DNA of 64,000 nt, taken from Amia ocellicauda (taxonomy: Eukaryota; Chordata; Actinopteri; Amiiformes; Amiidae). Below, one piece after another: positions 13,139-24,990 of this stretch. Positions within the stretch are counted from its first letter, which is position 1, and each line of letters opens with the position of its first letter. The notes beneath the pieces were generated by a model. The model was not told the origin of the DNA, made no database searches, and worked only from the letters and a program-made list of their open reading frames with translations. Position numbers and translations under genes: made by a program. The stretch is from positions 32,470,284 through 32,534,283 of the forward strand of contig NC_089857.1 in assembly GCF_036373705.1 (NCBI RefSeq), written 5' to 3'.

Positions 13139-16128
13139 TATATACATAAAAGATGACGTGATTATGTGAAAAGGGTTTTCTGTTTCTGCTGAAATGTCTT
13201 TTTTAAAGCAATTCACAGTAAATTAATATAAAATATAGGCTAACTACAAATATCTGAAATACCAAAAAGGTATTAGATTGGATATTACCACAGTGAAATT
13301 CTACATGTTGCCTAATAATAAATCATACACTTTCTGGTATGTGAAACTTTAACTATCCCTAACCTCATGGGGAGCTATTTCTTTGCAACATCTTATTGCA
13401 CTTCAGCCGAATGTGTGACAAAGAGACCAATTCTGAAGTGGAAATTAACCCTTTCACCTATTAGAAGGCCATTTTGATCCCTGCTTTATATGTATGTCAG
13501 AAGCTGTAATTACTGGTTCAATCACAAGATGTCAAAATTACAGAACTGAAAAAGCACTTACGGGTAGATGAAAGCTTTATGAATTATACCCAGCATGTCA
13601 AAAGCTATTGATAAGAGTTCAAATAAGGCCTTTACTATTCTACATACAATGTAAGTATTTGCCTTTTTTTTTTCTCAGAATTAGTTCTGATGTTAGGATT
13701 GCTGGGGAAATGTGCTTTGGATTCATTATTATAGTTATGAAATCATTGTAAGGATACATTCTAAGCTGATTCATTCACTTTCCCATCTCTAACAGCCTCA
13801 ACATAAAAACAGCTTTTAAAAAATGTTTACAGCCTAAATGTTGTTGTTTTTGTTTGTATTTATTTATTTATTTGTACAACTGATGGGCCTATGTTATTAG
13901 AGTCTCCACTTGGAAAAATAAAAGCAAATGGAAAAATAATCATAAATCATAAAAAAGATATCATTTTCTATGAATTCTTTACTGGAGATGAATTGACTTT
14001 CTAAATTTAAGTACTCCACAAGTGACTGTTATAGAATCTGTTAAGGGACATCCGGTAGAAATTATAGTTGCATCTGCAGAATAAAAGGAAAACCTGCTAT
14101 TGCCACTAAAGTCCTATTTCACATTTATGAGAAATGTGGATGCACACATATTATAGGCAAAAAGGTTTGCATGACCTCTACAAATAAATGAGAATAATCT
14201 TGCTGTTACAACATAATAACGCATCAATGTAACAATGTTAATAACCTCTTTTTTCTCTTTAATAACCTCTTGTGAGTTATTATTTTTGTTTGTTTCTAAT
14301 CTTAATCACCCTAAAAATCATCATTGATGTCGTATTTAGATTAAATGCATTACCTATACAAACTGTCTTGAGATTATTTTTTAACACTGTGTCAGGAAAT
14401 ACTGTGCACCATATAATATATATTCCCTTTAGAAGGACACGTCATACTGTACAGAGGAATCGGTCGCTGTTCTGTGTCACAGCCACTAGGTGAACATCCA
14501 GGTTACTGTGATCCATATAGTATGTATGCCAACAGTTGGCTTGCGTCTACTGAACCAAATTGGAGAACAGTTCGGCTCATAGAAAATGAAAAGCAGGGAA
14601 AGTACAAATGTCTTATCTGTGGGAAAAAATGATTTTGCGAAAATATTATTTCAAAGAGTTGTTTGCCAAATGAAGGCTGACTTTGGGGGAAATAATCTTC
14701 TAATGCCCAATTTAGAAAACATGAATCTACTTACAATAAGAAAATCCGTTCATTTCAGCGGTCTTACTTTGAGGAAGAGCTATCTGAACGCACGAGAAAG
14801 GTTTTCAATCAGTGTCACGTTGCACACTATTGGAGGTGGGGAAATAATTCTGAGTGACACTGATTAGAACTGCTGTATCCTGACCTTTGTTAAACCTAAT
14901 TTACCATTTCACACAGTGTCTCTCTACATTATTGTTTCCTGATAATATGGTTTTCTTTTCAGACTATGGCCTTTTCAGTCACATCCTCCTTCATGAATAA
15001 AAAACATTAAGAAGGCCCATAAACAGACTCAAATGTCCTACTTTGCATTCTAGATGGATGTGATGCATGTGGATGTGTTATTATTCATTTTGGAAAGTAG
15101 CAAACAGTCAGCCAAATGATCTGGAGTTAAATGGCTAAGCTGCATCACATGTACCTATATGGTTTTCTCCCAGGTAAAAGTGCACTGTTACATTTAAAAT
15201 ATAATTTTAAAAACACCTAAATAAAGTAATGATGTATTGACATTTCAAATGTATTCATGTAATTTATTTTATGGCTTATGGATGTGAGGGTTTATCAAAG
15301 GTTGCCAGTCATCTGGAGATGAAAATAGAAATTTGATAGTATTTAATCTATTTACCAAACCTATTTTTGTTTATCTTTTCTGCAATAAGTTTTTGGACGG
15401 GGATAATATTGTCGTGAGCTCATTCAGAAGTTTGATTCTAAGACGGTTGTCGGGAAAGAAAGGGTTTAACATTTGATAAATTATATATTTTTTCTTTCTT
15501 TTTGACATATAAGTATAATTGATTAATTCTCAATTGACAGCACAGTGCCTCTCAACATCTTTGAAATGCAGAGACCAGGCTGTTCTTTCAGAGTTTGATA
15601 GGCCAGCATAGAACTACGTTTTTTCAGAACATGTTCAAATTGATATAATTATTTCGTATAATGAATAAATCAGCCCAGCTATAGAAATGTGCAAAAAGAA
15701 ATGGCAGTTACTTTTTAATCCTATTGTGGTCTTGTCAACCTTTATTCTGGTCTTTGGAAGCAATAGCCTTTTTTTCTTGATTCAGTTCATACAAATCCTG
15801 AGGTAGTCATAATGCTAAATTAATGTGTGGCACCAAATTAAATTACTGTGTAATTGTGGTCATTTTTAGCAAATCCATTGATGCTTATTGTTTCCAGGAT
15901 CCATATAAGATCTTTTTTTATGCCAGATGGGTTTTTTCCGGCCTCATATATGTTTTAAAAAATCCATGACATACCAAAAAAAAAAAGATTTTTCACAGTG
16001 TATAGTTTAAACATATAATTGCACTACATGTATATTTAAAAACTCACATGCCCCCCCCCACGGTGCAAAAGATGGAGAAATAAAAAATTATGAAAATGGA
16101 CATATGCATATTTTTTGGGCACACCAGA
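13139..16128. other. Intergenic DNA, no gene seen
   Basis: AT-rich unique-looking sequence. Open frames at 14272-14493 and 14586-14867 show no recognisable family and no convincing splice partners. Short homopolymer runs are the only repeats noticed. Confidence 0.55.
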
Positions 16129-16514
16129 TTATGGGGTGCTGTTCAGGAAATAATTATTGGTTTGTAGAAATATTCATTGGTTCAGTTATATATATGGGTA
16201 AAATGGATTCCACATAATATATTTCTGAACCAATCTATTCCTACCAATGTATATATTTATAAACTAATGCATATTTATGTGAAACAATTGATATATTGAA
16301 CCGATTTATATATTTCTGAACCAATAAATAATTCTGAACCGATCCATATATAGGTTCAGAAATATATATCGGTTCAGATATATAAATTGGTTTAGAAATA
16401 AATAAATCGGTTAATAAATATATCAATTGTTTCACATAAATATGCATTGGTTTATAAATATATACATTGGTTCAGACATATATAAATCGGTTCATAAATA
16501 TATATATTGGTCCA

Positions 16515-16518
<4 letters not shown>

Positions 16519-16580
<62 letters not shown>
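16519..16580. repeat. (AT)n microsatellite inside foldback element
   Basis: About 31 uninterrupted AT units followed by a short GT run. It probably expanded from the AT-rich foldback repeat unit next to it. Confidence 0.95.
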
Positions 16581-16583
<3 letters not shown>

Positions 16584-16589
16584 TGTGTG

Positions 16590-17160
16590 TGCCTCGTCAG
16601 ACCCTCAGAGGGGGCTGTTGCTGAAAAACAAAGAGACAGTTGTGCTCAGATACTGGTCATGCAATGCAGGACAATTCCAAAAACAAATTGTTCATTGCAT
16701 GTCCATGGCATACCGGCAGCACTATGGGCTAGAAAAACAGAGTCTGAACAGTTGAGTCTTCAGTCATGATTTAAAGGCTAAGACAGAAGGGGCATCTCTT
16801 ACAGAGGCTGGAAGATCATTCCACAGTTTTGCGGCCCTATAACTAAATGCTCTACCAGCTGCAGTTTTCTTGTGTATTTTAGGGAGCACTAAGTAACCGG
16901 CTTCCTGGGATCTCAGTGGCCGAGCTGGAGTGTATTTGATAAGGAGATCTTTTAAGTAGGGAGGTACCGGTCCTTTTAGTGCTTTAAATGCTAGTAAGAG
17001 AACTTCAAAATCTATCCTGTAGTGCACTGGGAGCCAGTGAAGAGAAGCCAATACTGGAGTGATGTGTTCATGTTTTTTGTTTTAGTTAGAATTCGTGCAG
17101 CAGTATTTTGGACTAACTGAAGTGCAGAAATTGCTCTGTTCGTGCAGAATGGCATTACAG
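16590..17160 (-). pseudogene. 5'-truncated LINE (L2/Rex1-like) reverse-transcriptase ORF end
   Basis: On the minus strand, 16764-17051 reads as the C-terminal tail of a non-LTR retrotransposon ORF2: SLHWLPVHYRIDFEVLLLAF, then PARPLRSQ, then AGRAFSYRAAKLWNDLP. The upstream piece (LQLVQNTAARILT near 17.1 kb) is in another frame, so the copy is frameshifted near 17075. These motifs are typical of the L2/CR1/Rex1 group in fish. Nearly all of ORF2, including the catalytic YxDD region, is missing. It sits inside the foldback element, so it either inserted there or was captured. Confidence 0.82.
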
Positions 17161-17178
17161 TATATTGGTTCATAAATA

Positions 17179-17255
17179 CAGCTCTGGAAAAATTAAGATA
17201 ACACTTAACATTGATTTCTGAACTTGGAGTGGTCTCTTAATTTGTACCAGAGCTG
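17179..17255. mobile_element. 77-bp Tc1-derived MITE (copy 1)
   Basis: Short near-palindrome beginning CAGCTCTGGAAAAATTAAGA and ending with the complement (ACCAGAGCTG), inserted after TA within the foldback array. Its core (CTTAACATTGATTTCTGAAC) is the reverse complement of the core of the MITE at 47073-47150. The ends match those of the larger Tc1 element at 52159. Confidence 0.88.
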
Positions 17256-18031
17256 TTTACATATTGGTAGGAATAGATTGGTTCAGAAAAATATTATGTG
17301 GAATCCATTTTACCGATATATATGGGTTTACCATATATATACTGAACGAATGTATATTTCTATAAACAAATAATTTTTTCCTGAACGGCACCCCATACCA
17401 GACAAACAGTAAATTCTGGCATATTTTGCTATCGGAGGGAAAAATAGAGATGACTGATTGGTGTCATTACTATATTATTCACCAGTACTACCAAATAGTT
17501 AACATACATGATGACACAAGAAATCCACAATTTTGAAAGGCACTTGTTATAATGTTTTAGCAGATTACTAACTTCTGATTTTGCATCTAAACATGCTAAA
17601 TGTTATGTTTCATATCTGTAAAGAACGCTTGCTCAACACAGAGATACCAGTAGTGTCTCTCTGTCTCCCATAACAGGCGCCTTCTGTTGGACTTCTGGAG
17701 AATTTCCAAAAGCTGGACATATATATTTAGAACGAACATTGTTTTAACTCAATTGATACACACACGTACATTTAACTAGCTGAGTTTGTGTATTGCATAC
17801 ATTAATAAACATTCCCAGTAAGCACTAGTGCTCAACCAAACCAAAAACTAAACCTGAAAGAATGTGATTATAGGGAAAGCATCAAACGCTGTGTGCTCCA
17901 CTAAGTGTTGGCGTTACCATGGTAACTTAACATGTCCAGGAGTCCTGTATAAGGGCATTTCATATAGTTACCACAGCCTTGATTTATATTAATATAGTAG
18001 TATTGGCACTATATTAGAGTTTGTGGGATTA

Positions 18032-18033
<2 letters not shown>

Positions 18034-18061
<28 letters not shown>
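18034..18061. repeat. (AT)n microsatellite
   Basis: About 14 AT units in unique sequence. Confidence 0.9.
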
Positions 18062-18062
<1 letters not shown>

Positions 18063-20270
18063 TGAAATGGCTTCTGTAGAAAGAAGATGTCGCTACAATT
18101 TGAAGAGTGTAATTATGAATGAAAGACTAAATATATCCACAGTGATGGTTTTATGGGTAGACAGTATAAGTATTCCAATTTGAAAATACAACAGAATGTT
18201 TTATGGGTGAAATATTTAATCATAAAAAGATTTAATGTGATGGCAATTGACCTGTACAGCATAAAAAGAAGAAAAAGAAGGAAATACATAGCCTATAGTA
18301 TTCTGCCTACATTGACAATCACGGCATTTCAAGTAATCTGTAGGTATATTCCAAAACAGTAAGTATGGAGACTACAACGCTAACAGTAATACTAACTATT
18401 ACAATAAGCTCTTGATATATTTTTTTTCTCAGAAACATAATTTGCTTTAATTCATTAGAAATTACTGAGAAATGCAGGACACACACAAAATACCTGAAAG
18501 TTACATAAAGCAATTAGGCCAGTCATTATTCATATTATGGCCTAGAATCGCTGTACTTCTAATTGAATTAACAAGATACAGCATGGTAGATGTAGACTAA
18601 AAGCACTGCTTAGCTTAGTAATAACACTTCAGCATTAATTAAATACATTTTGCTTCGCCTCATTCATACAATATTTCTGATTTTCCTTGCAGCTGCTCAG
18701 CGTAACAAATGCACTATAGTTGCTTTTTCTTCTGCTTAAGCAAGGAAAATGTCTCTGTGCTGAAAAGATTGCTAACTTTTTTTGGCATTGATTAGCAGCA
18801 TTTTCTCTCATCTACATGATAAAATAATGAATTGGATGTTTTGTTGATCCAATTTGTAGAGTGGCCTCTTCTCTCTAATTACTTCCATCCCAATATAGAA
18901 GAACACTCATGGCAAGGTAAAGAAATCCATTTACAGAACTACATGACATTTAAACAATGATGAGGTCTAGTGAGATTTCATTATCCTTTCTATTATGACC
19001 CATAAATTACAACTCTGGTTAGTGTTTCCCAAGAACATAGATTTTTTTTTAACCTCAAAAAATTATAAATAAATAATATATAAATAAAGACATAAATAAA
19101 TAAAAGCATATTTTATATATGAATCCAGTATGATACATTATTTAGAAAATTGGAAAGAGAATTTTAATTTTGTATGTCTTTAGATAGTTGTAATGAGGTA
19201 TTTGAGAAAACATTTGTAAAAACAGCTGCATAAAACAAATATTACAAACTAAATCTTATCATACATTATTTAGTGAGTGAAATATCCACTGGATATTTTT
19301 GTCCACTTTTTTCTTAAATTGTCCAATAGAAAATAAGGGAAAAAAAGGAAAAACACAGGAATATGGATAATAGGAATAATGTACTTGCGAGTTCTTGTGT
19401 GTAAAGAGCAGGTCAAGTTATCAGAGATCAAAAGTGAATACATTTGCTTGGAAACACCAGCTGGAAGGCACATCCAGTATACAATTGTTCAGATTATCCA
19501 AACTGAACTGGATCACAGTGTTTGCACTGAGTGAGTGAGATTAGGTGAGAATGCAGGTACTTTATAAAAGATTAACAGAAGTAGTTATGACATTTGTGCA
19601 AGGAGTGAGAGGGCTAGCAAAACAAAAAATGGCGAAACATTCTATGCTCATTTAATAGGACAGTGCTCCTTGTCCTGGTGCATGCGTTACTTCCAAGCGT
19701 CACTCCTTTTTCAGTCACATCAAGTGTACATATTTGGATTCCCAGAGCCGCTGTAGGCACGCCTTTGAATGGGCTGCAGTCAAGAGAATCAACACAACCG
19801 CTATGCCAGAAGACAGTTCGGAAAGCAAATGGTCCTTGTAAAGAGGAAGGGTTTTAAAGTCTATTGTACATCAAATTATTATTTTCCAAAAGAAAAATGT
19901 GGCACTCGTCTTTAAAGGTTTTTTTTTGTATAGGGGGGCTCTTATTTGGCATTTCAACATGTTTTAATACACTTCATATATTTTGTGATTTTACATTCAC
20001 TGTTTTAAATTAATAAGTCCTGTTATTTTGAAAGGGGTTGTAGCTCTTTTTTACATTTTTCAAATCAGATATCTAAATATAATAGTTTCTATAATACATG
20101 GTTCCTTAATAATGAACACCCCCTAAAAGCAGACATATATATGATATGACAGTACATATTCTACAGTGGAATACTTGCTGTGGGTTCTTTAAAATGAGAC
20201 CCATCATGTAACCCTAAGATTGTTTTATTATTGCTTTGCCATGTCCATCTGTACCTATAATTTTACAAGA

Positions 20271-20294
20271 TTATGTGCTCTCACTACCAGTTAT
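20271..20294 (+). repeat. 24-bp exact direct repeat, copy A
   Basis: The 24-mer beginning TTATGTGCTCTCAC and ending CCAGTTAT recurs exactly at 21137-21160. Similarity stops abruptly on both sides. Confidence 0.85.
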
Positions 20295-20614
20295 TAGCTG
20301 GCCTTAAATGCATGCTGAGTAATTAGCAAATAACAGAGTAATCAAATGCAATGCAGGATACTAATTAAGATGTTGAACTTGATTAACAAGTAATGAATTC
20401 AGACAATGAATTCTTATGCGCAGACACAGTGCTGCATTTCAATGAAAATGTGCCGAGGACCTGCCAAGCTATTAAGTACACAAAATAAGCAGAATGAATG
20501 GTCAATAGTGCAAAGGGAAATGTAGGCGAAAAAAATGGATCCTCACTATACAAATAGCATTTTTTGGCATTTAAAATGTACTATTTTCACACTTACAACA
20601 TGCTGTTATTAGAT

Positions 20615-20623
20615 TATATATAT

Positions 20624-20654
<31 letters not shown>
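20615..20654. repeat. (AT)n microsatellite, interrupted
   Basis: AT units with one GATA interruption, located between the two copies of the 24-bp repeat. Confidence 0.9.
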
Positions 20655-20656
<2 letters not shown>

Positions 20657-21136
20657 AGGTGCTTGGAGACACCCTAATAGACTATATACAACAGGGCAAC
20701 AGCTTGAACATACTGTATTAAGACTTGTATGTTTAAAATGTTGTTACACTAATAGAACTCTGTAGGGGATCACCAAAAACACAAAACTTGAAACTACTAC
20801 CATAAATATTACTGTTTTACTCTACAGATATTCCTTCATAAACTAGCTTTGCTAATACACTCCACTCCGATGTGTAATATGCAACATACACATTTTGGAA
20901 TACAACAATCTTTTATTGCTTTGAGTTTGTTCAGTAATAACCATATTAAGGGCCTACAATGGTGGCCTCTTTGCAAAGTGCGAAAGCGGTATTTGCAGCA
21001 CAGCACAGCACAGCATCGCTAAAGCTAAAGTCGTTTAATGAGACTAGTTTTAGCATTAGCATTCCACATTTTCTCACTAATGCAGTGATATTATGCATCA
21101 CTACCAAAAGGATTTAGTATTCAATCAGATTATATT

Positions 21137-21160
21137 TTATGTGCTCTCACTACCAGTTAT
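21137..21160 (+). repeat. 24-bp exact direct repeat, copy B
   Basis: Second copy of the 24-mer at 20271-20294, 866 bp away in the same orientation. No poly(A) run precedes it, which weighs against a simple LINE target-site duplication. Confidence 0.85.
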
Positions 21161-21701
21161 ATCTCCCCATTATAAACCGCACACAATTTGTATAGCTACA
21201 TACAGGTAATATAGCAGTTTTTACCTTGGAAAATACTTTAAATCAAATAAATACATAATTACATGCTGCATAGTAAGTCCCAGATTCAGATTTAAAATAA
21301 CCTAACTGAAGTTATTTACTTGCAATAAGCAAAATTCTTATTTCCACTCAAGTTAGTGTCTAAAAAATAATGTCTAATTCTGATAAATTAATAATCCAAA
21401 TTAAAATCCATTACATTTAAATTACAACCATTCCTCTCATCACTATTTTGTAAAATAGGTTAACATTCTCATTCTGGAAAGGTTAAATTCAGAGCAGGTA
21501 TACTTTAAAAACCAGCATTCAATTTTCTAATAAATCGTTATGTATGCGTGTGTTCCATTTTTTCCAATATACTTTTTCTGCAGTATTTAGCTACAAGTGT
21601 TGTTGTATCATAAGGATTCTACAAGTAATTCATTACTGAAAGATTACAGGCTTCAAGGTATCTTGATATGAATAATTACAAGACCACACACTATTTCTTC
21701 A

Positions 21702-21726
21702 TTTATTCTTATTAAATACATTTATT
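21702..21726 (-). terminator. rmi1: RMI1 polyadenylation signals
   Basis: Two AATAAA hexamers on the minus strand (plus-strand TTTATT at 21702-21707 and 21721-21726) lie about 85-110 bp past the RMI1 stop codon. They would give a short 3' UTR. Confidence 0.6.
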
Positions 21727-21808
21727 TTAATTAAGAAAAATATTGTTGCAATATTACAAAAAACTCTAAGTATCAAAACTAATAGAAAGCTTGAAGGCCG
21801 TAGCTTAT

Positions 21809-23764
21809 TTAATAATGACTTCTGCTTTGGATACGCTTTTCCAAGTCAATGTAGTCTTCCACAGTGACATCCTGAAGAGCTAGTAAGATTGCCTTAGAAT
21901 GTCTGGGGTCGAACTCAATTGTCATGATACAGCACAGGTCTATAAGTGCACGCTGACATTGTTGCAGTCCTGCGGCCACCTTCTTACGCCGGTCTGGGTC
22001 TTTCTTCAGAACCTTCATCTCCGCAACTGAAAATCCAATCAGGCGTTCGAGAACTTCATTAGAAAGATCCACATCTAAATACTCAGTGCCATCTGCAATT
22101 TTCACTTTTACATGCCAGCTTCCAGTGCTACTTGAGAGGCTCCCTAAGAGAGTAACTATAAAGGCTTTGACTTTCACTTTAACGGCAGCTGGCTTTTGTG
22201 CTAATAGCACCGACAGGTAAGTGAAGGGTAGAGAGTGCAGACTGACACTTTTCGCATCGTGTTGGAATCGAAGGTTCCTTTCTAAGGAGGAAGAACATGA
22301 CTCTTTGGCTTGCCCAAGTGCTGCTAATCCAAATGGCCCATTTCCAAAAGGCTGACATTTCACAAAGGGCCTTCCATTTACACTGGATGACATGGGGTTA
22401 TAAACAGTTGTACAGTTTTCTTGCATTGAGGGCAGTGTACTGCTTATTTCCTCTGAAAGGTATTGTGCACCCTCCAGAACATCTACAATTTTCACACTGC
22501 TGCTGTTACTATCTATACTGTCAGTTCTGTTTGAAAATCTTCTCCCAGCCACTGCTCCACTTTGAGGTTTCACTGAAACAGCCCTTTCTGTAGAGACTTG
22601 TGCTGGTGCTTCTGCACTGCTAATGCTCAGGTTATATTTTGAAGCCACGTTGCTGGAGTTAATGTTTACACAGGGATTAGTAGATGCACTGTTTGAAGGC
22701 AGGGGGTTGCGCTGAAAGGTCTGCTCAACTGATGCAGACTCAGATTCAGCTTCTAATTCTTCCATGAAAATGACATCATCCAGGTCATCTACTGGGATAT
22801 CTTCAAAATCTTCATCGGCAAGCTCTTGCATTTCCCGACTGGCCCTTGCCGGTATCACTTGTGGTGTGGGAATTTCAAGCTCCGGGGCAAGGACACTCGC
22901 ATGGTTGCCTTGAGAAACAGAGCTTCGAGACAAAAAGCTTGAAATTTCACTCCTACTACCATAGCCACTGTCATAGACCACTTCAGTGCTTCTCATTAAT
23001 TGATCATCTGCTTCAAGACTTGCAAGAAGCTCCTCATCGGACGGACCTACAAGGTTTTCAAAGCCCTGATCTGCATTCTCCAGATGCCTGATCTGATTGC
23101 TGTGTCTCTGAATAGCATCTTCTGGCTCACCAAGTATCTTGCTAAGAACTCTCTCTTGAGAAAACTCTTCCACAAGGAGCTCCACTTCTCCTCCAATAAC
23201 TTTCACATTCCCAGGTTTAAGCAAGAGAACACCTAGGCGACAAACGATTTCCCCTTGCACCAGAATTTTTGTACCTGGTCTGATGTTGACATGGAGAGCA
23301 GGAATAGGCTGGTATTCCATTCCCTGGACATGCTGAACTCCATCGGTGAGCTGTAACATCAGCATGCGGGTAGGTTTTGCTTCCCAGGGCCTCTGAGATA
23401 CTTGTGTAACCTCCGTAACATGTTCATTTGTGAAGTCCCTTCCTCTCAATTTATGAATCTGAGAATATGCTGGCTGGCTGACATCGACAAGGGAGTCAAT
23501 TTGTAGACAGTAAAATCCATTAATTCCAGCTTTTGCTGCTTCTGAGGTACCTTCTGGCAAAACTGGCTGTTCCAGGTCTCTGAGATCAGTGAGAAGCCAC
23601 TGTTCAAAGACCTGCTTGTTAATTTCAGGCTGCATTACATTTGCACCAGCACTTTCCTGCTGAATCCAGTCCACACAGGCTTCTAGCCACTGGAATGGGA
23701 CTTTGATATGCCAAGTTGACTGCAGCCATGCCTGAGCTCTCTGCACAACACCAGGTATATCCAT
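21809..23764 (-). CDS. rmi1: RecQ-mediated genome instability protein 1 (RMI1)
   Basis: A 651-residue protein encoded in a single coding exon, as in mammals (human about 625 residues). RMI1 is the OB-fold scaffold of the BLM-TOP3A-RMI1-RMI2 dissolvasome, which resolves double Holliday junctions without crossover in the nucleus. The N-terminal region (about residues 1-220) carries the family pattern: an opening helix with [20 protein letters not shown], then an OB fold with [19 protein letters not shown] and PGTKILVQG. This part contacts TOP3A and BLM in known orthologues. Residues about 220-500 are acidic, Ser-rich and probably disordered. The C-terminal about 145 residues (from [14 protein letters not shown]) are the second OB fold, which binds RMI2. 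The start at 23764 follows a 3' splice site at about 23826. The gene is head to head with HNRNPK. Identity is confident. Confidence 0.97.
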   Translation of the reverse strand: MDIPGVVQRAQAWLQSTWHIKVPFQWLEACVDWIQQESAGANVMQPEINKQVFEQWLLTDLRDLEQPVLPEGTSEAAKAGINGFYCLQIDSLVDVSQPAYSQIHKLRGRDFTNEHVTEVTQVSQRPWEAKPTRMLMLQLTDGVQHVQGMEYQPIPALHVNIRPGTKILVQGEIVCRLGVLLLKPGNVKVIGGEVELLVEEFSQERVLSKILGEPEDAIQRHSNQIRHLENADQGFENLVGPSDEELLASLEADDQLMRSTEVVYDSGYGSRSEISSFLSRSSVSQGNHASVLAPELEIPTPQVIPARASREMQELADEDFEDIPVDDLDDVIFMEELEAESESASVEQTFQRNPLPSNSASTNPCVNINSSNVASKYNLSISSAEAPAQVSTERAVSVKPQSGAVAGRRFSNRTDSIDSNSSSVKIVDVLEGAQYLSEEISSTLPSMQENCTTVYNPMSSSVNGRPFVKCQPFGNGPFGLAALGQAKESCSSSLERNLRFQHDAKSVSLHSLPFTYLSVLLAQKPAAVKVKVKAFIVTLLGSLSSSTGSWHVKVKIADGTEYLDVDLSNEVLERLIGFSVAEMKVLKKDPDRRKKVAAGLQQCQRALIDLCCIMTIEFDPRHSKAILLALQDVTVEDYIDLEKRIQSRSHY

Positions 23765-23766
23765 GT

Positions 23767-23808
23767 TCAGAGTCCTTCATTTAGGGAGCAGATGATCATT
23801 CCAGTCAT
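23767..23808 (-). other. Upstream ORF in the RMI1 leader
   Basis: A 13-codon reading frame (MTGMIICS...) opens within the RMI1 coding exon leader and its TGA ends 2 nt before the RMI1 ATG. It lies downstream of the inferred acceptor (minus-strand CCCCCCAG ending at 23826), so it would be in every spliced mRNA that uses this acceptor. A regulatory role is inference. Confidence 0.5.
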
Positions 23809-24499
23809 TGATGTAGAAAGGATTTCTGGGGGGAGATATTAAAGAGAAATCAGAATTTGTTTTTTCATCAGTCTGCCATTTTTTACATTTCACCATTATG
23901 ACTTAACACAAGCATACCTTGGAAAAATACTTTCTTACAATTTACAATAGTCATTTGAACCAGAATGGACTCCAATTTAAATAGATGCATATGCATAATG
24001 CTTGTATATATGTATACACACATACATACACACATAACACAAAATGGATTGTTTATATACAATTATTGTATATATTTCTAAGATTATCTACTTTTTTATT
24101 TATATGCATTTACACTTGAAGAGTAATCGAATATTCATAATTTTGCTTAAAATCTAATTTGCAATCAACACGTGGACTGCATCAGATAACTTAACATTGT
24201 TATTTTCATGATTTAACTTATGCAAAACAAAATAAATGTAAAAATCAGGGTGGGTTTGGTATAATTAAAGCAAAGATAGCGAAGTCTCAGTTGTGGGCTG
24301 GGGAGTCAAACAACCAAAAACATCACTAAGGTTAGGCTATATGATGAAGTAAACTCTTAGGAACGAAGTAGAATTGGCAAACCAGTACTAGACACATATC
24401 TAAAATTCAGTCTGTCACTTGATCAAATCTTGTTTATTCCAAACACTGAATGGCATCATTACAGGTACATGGCACTTGTATTAGGATGTATTTATTAAG

Positions 24500-24990
24500 T
24501 TACCCTTAACGTGCATCTCCCTTCCTCCGGTAAACGTCCAGCCGCCAAACTGAGCCGGCAAAACAACGCGAGATAAAATCGACTGGAATGGGCGTGACTA
24601 TGTTGTTGTTGTTTTTATTTGTGTTGGTAATATTTAATTAAATGTACTAAATTATATGATTAATAAATATATAGATAAACATAAGTATATGAATGCGTAT
24701 ATTTATGTCTCTATTTCAAACGACGTGACTGCAGTATTGACCAGTACTGTAAAGCTCAACCAAACTACTACGTACCGAGATATTTTTGTTAGCCACGCCC
24801 TAGGATTCTTGTCTACTCTGATTGACAGCCCTAATGCCCAATGCTTGTACCTATAGCGTCGACAGGCACTCTCTCACAACCAATCAGAGAGCTGAACGAC
24901 TGGTTAGGGAGATCCTTGAACAGTATCAGGGTTGGTTGTAAATCTTGTCGGTGTTGGGAGTGGAAGGCAGAACGGGGTCTGCAAGCAGGT
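24500..24990. promoter_or_regulatory. Bidirectional RMI1/HNRNPK promoter region
   Basis: RMI1 (minus) and HNRNPK (plus) diverge from here, as in human where their 5' ends are nearly adjacent. The region holds a CCAATCAG box at 24880-24887 and another ATTG-type site near 24820, and it is richer in CpG than its surroundings near 24540-24600. The RMI1 non-coding first exon probably lies around 24.5-24.8 kb on the minus strand, with a possible donor reading AAGG/GTAACT near 24.5 kb. Its exact limits are not resolved. Confidence 0.55.
24910..24988 (+). other. hnrnpk: HNRNPK 5' UTR exon 1 (inferred)
   Basis: GC-richer sequence downstream of the CCAAT box ending in a good donor, CAAGCAG/GTTAGT, with GT at 24989. 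It would splice to an acceptor just upstream of the ATG exon, most plausibly GATTTCATTTCAG at 26677-26689. The transcription start is not defined. A second GC-box and donor-like cluster near 26.49-26.56 kb could be an alternative first exon. Confidence 0.5.

Larger units (their letters stand above)
16129..17397. mobile_element. Composite foldback element with long TIRs and internal tandem arrays
   Basis: The left end (from about 16130, TATGGGGTGC then GTTCAGGAAA) recurs inverted at the right end (TTTCCTGAAC then GGCACCCCATA, to 17397). Similarity continues inward for over 120 bp, including the motif GGTAAAATGGATTCCAC and its complement. CCAGA occurs directly outside both ends (16124-16128 and 17398-17402), a possible 5-bp target duplication. 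Inside, degenerate copies of a roughly 20-bp unit (ATTGGTTCAGAAATATATA) are arranged as a second palindrome centred near 16357. No transposase is seen. The family is not recognised. Confidence 0.8.
17403..21700. other. Intergenic DNA downstream of RMI1
   Basis: No gene is supported. The stretch contains (AT)n arrays near 18.03 and 20.62 kb, a short (GCACA)n run near 21.0 kb and an exact 24-bp direct repeat listed separately. RMI1 transcription would enter from the right and end near 21.7 kb. Confidence 0.6.

Noticed and set aside
14272-14867. Two plus-strand frames of 73 and 93 codons
   Set aside because: No recognisable domain and typical chance open frames. No convincing acceptor and donor pair joins them to a gene.
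16241-16624. Frames translating to YIYIYIY and EPIYISEPIY repeats
   Set aside because: Translations of the (AT)n array and the foldback tandem unit, not proteins.
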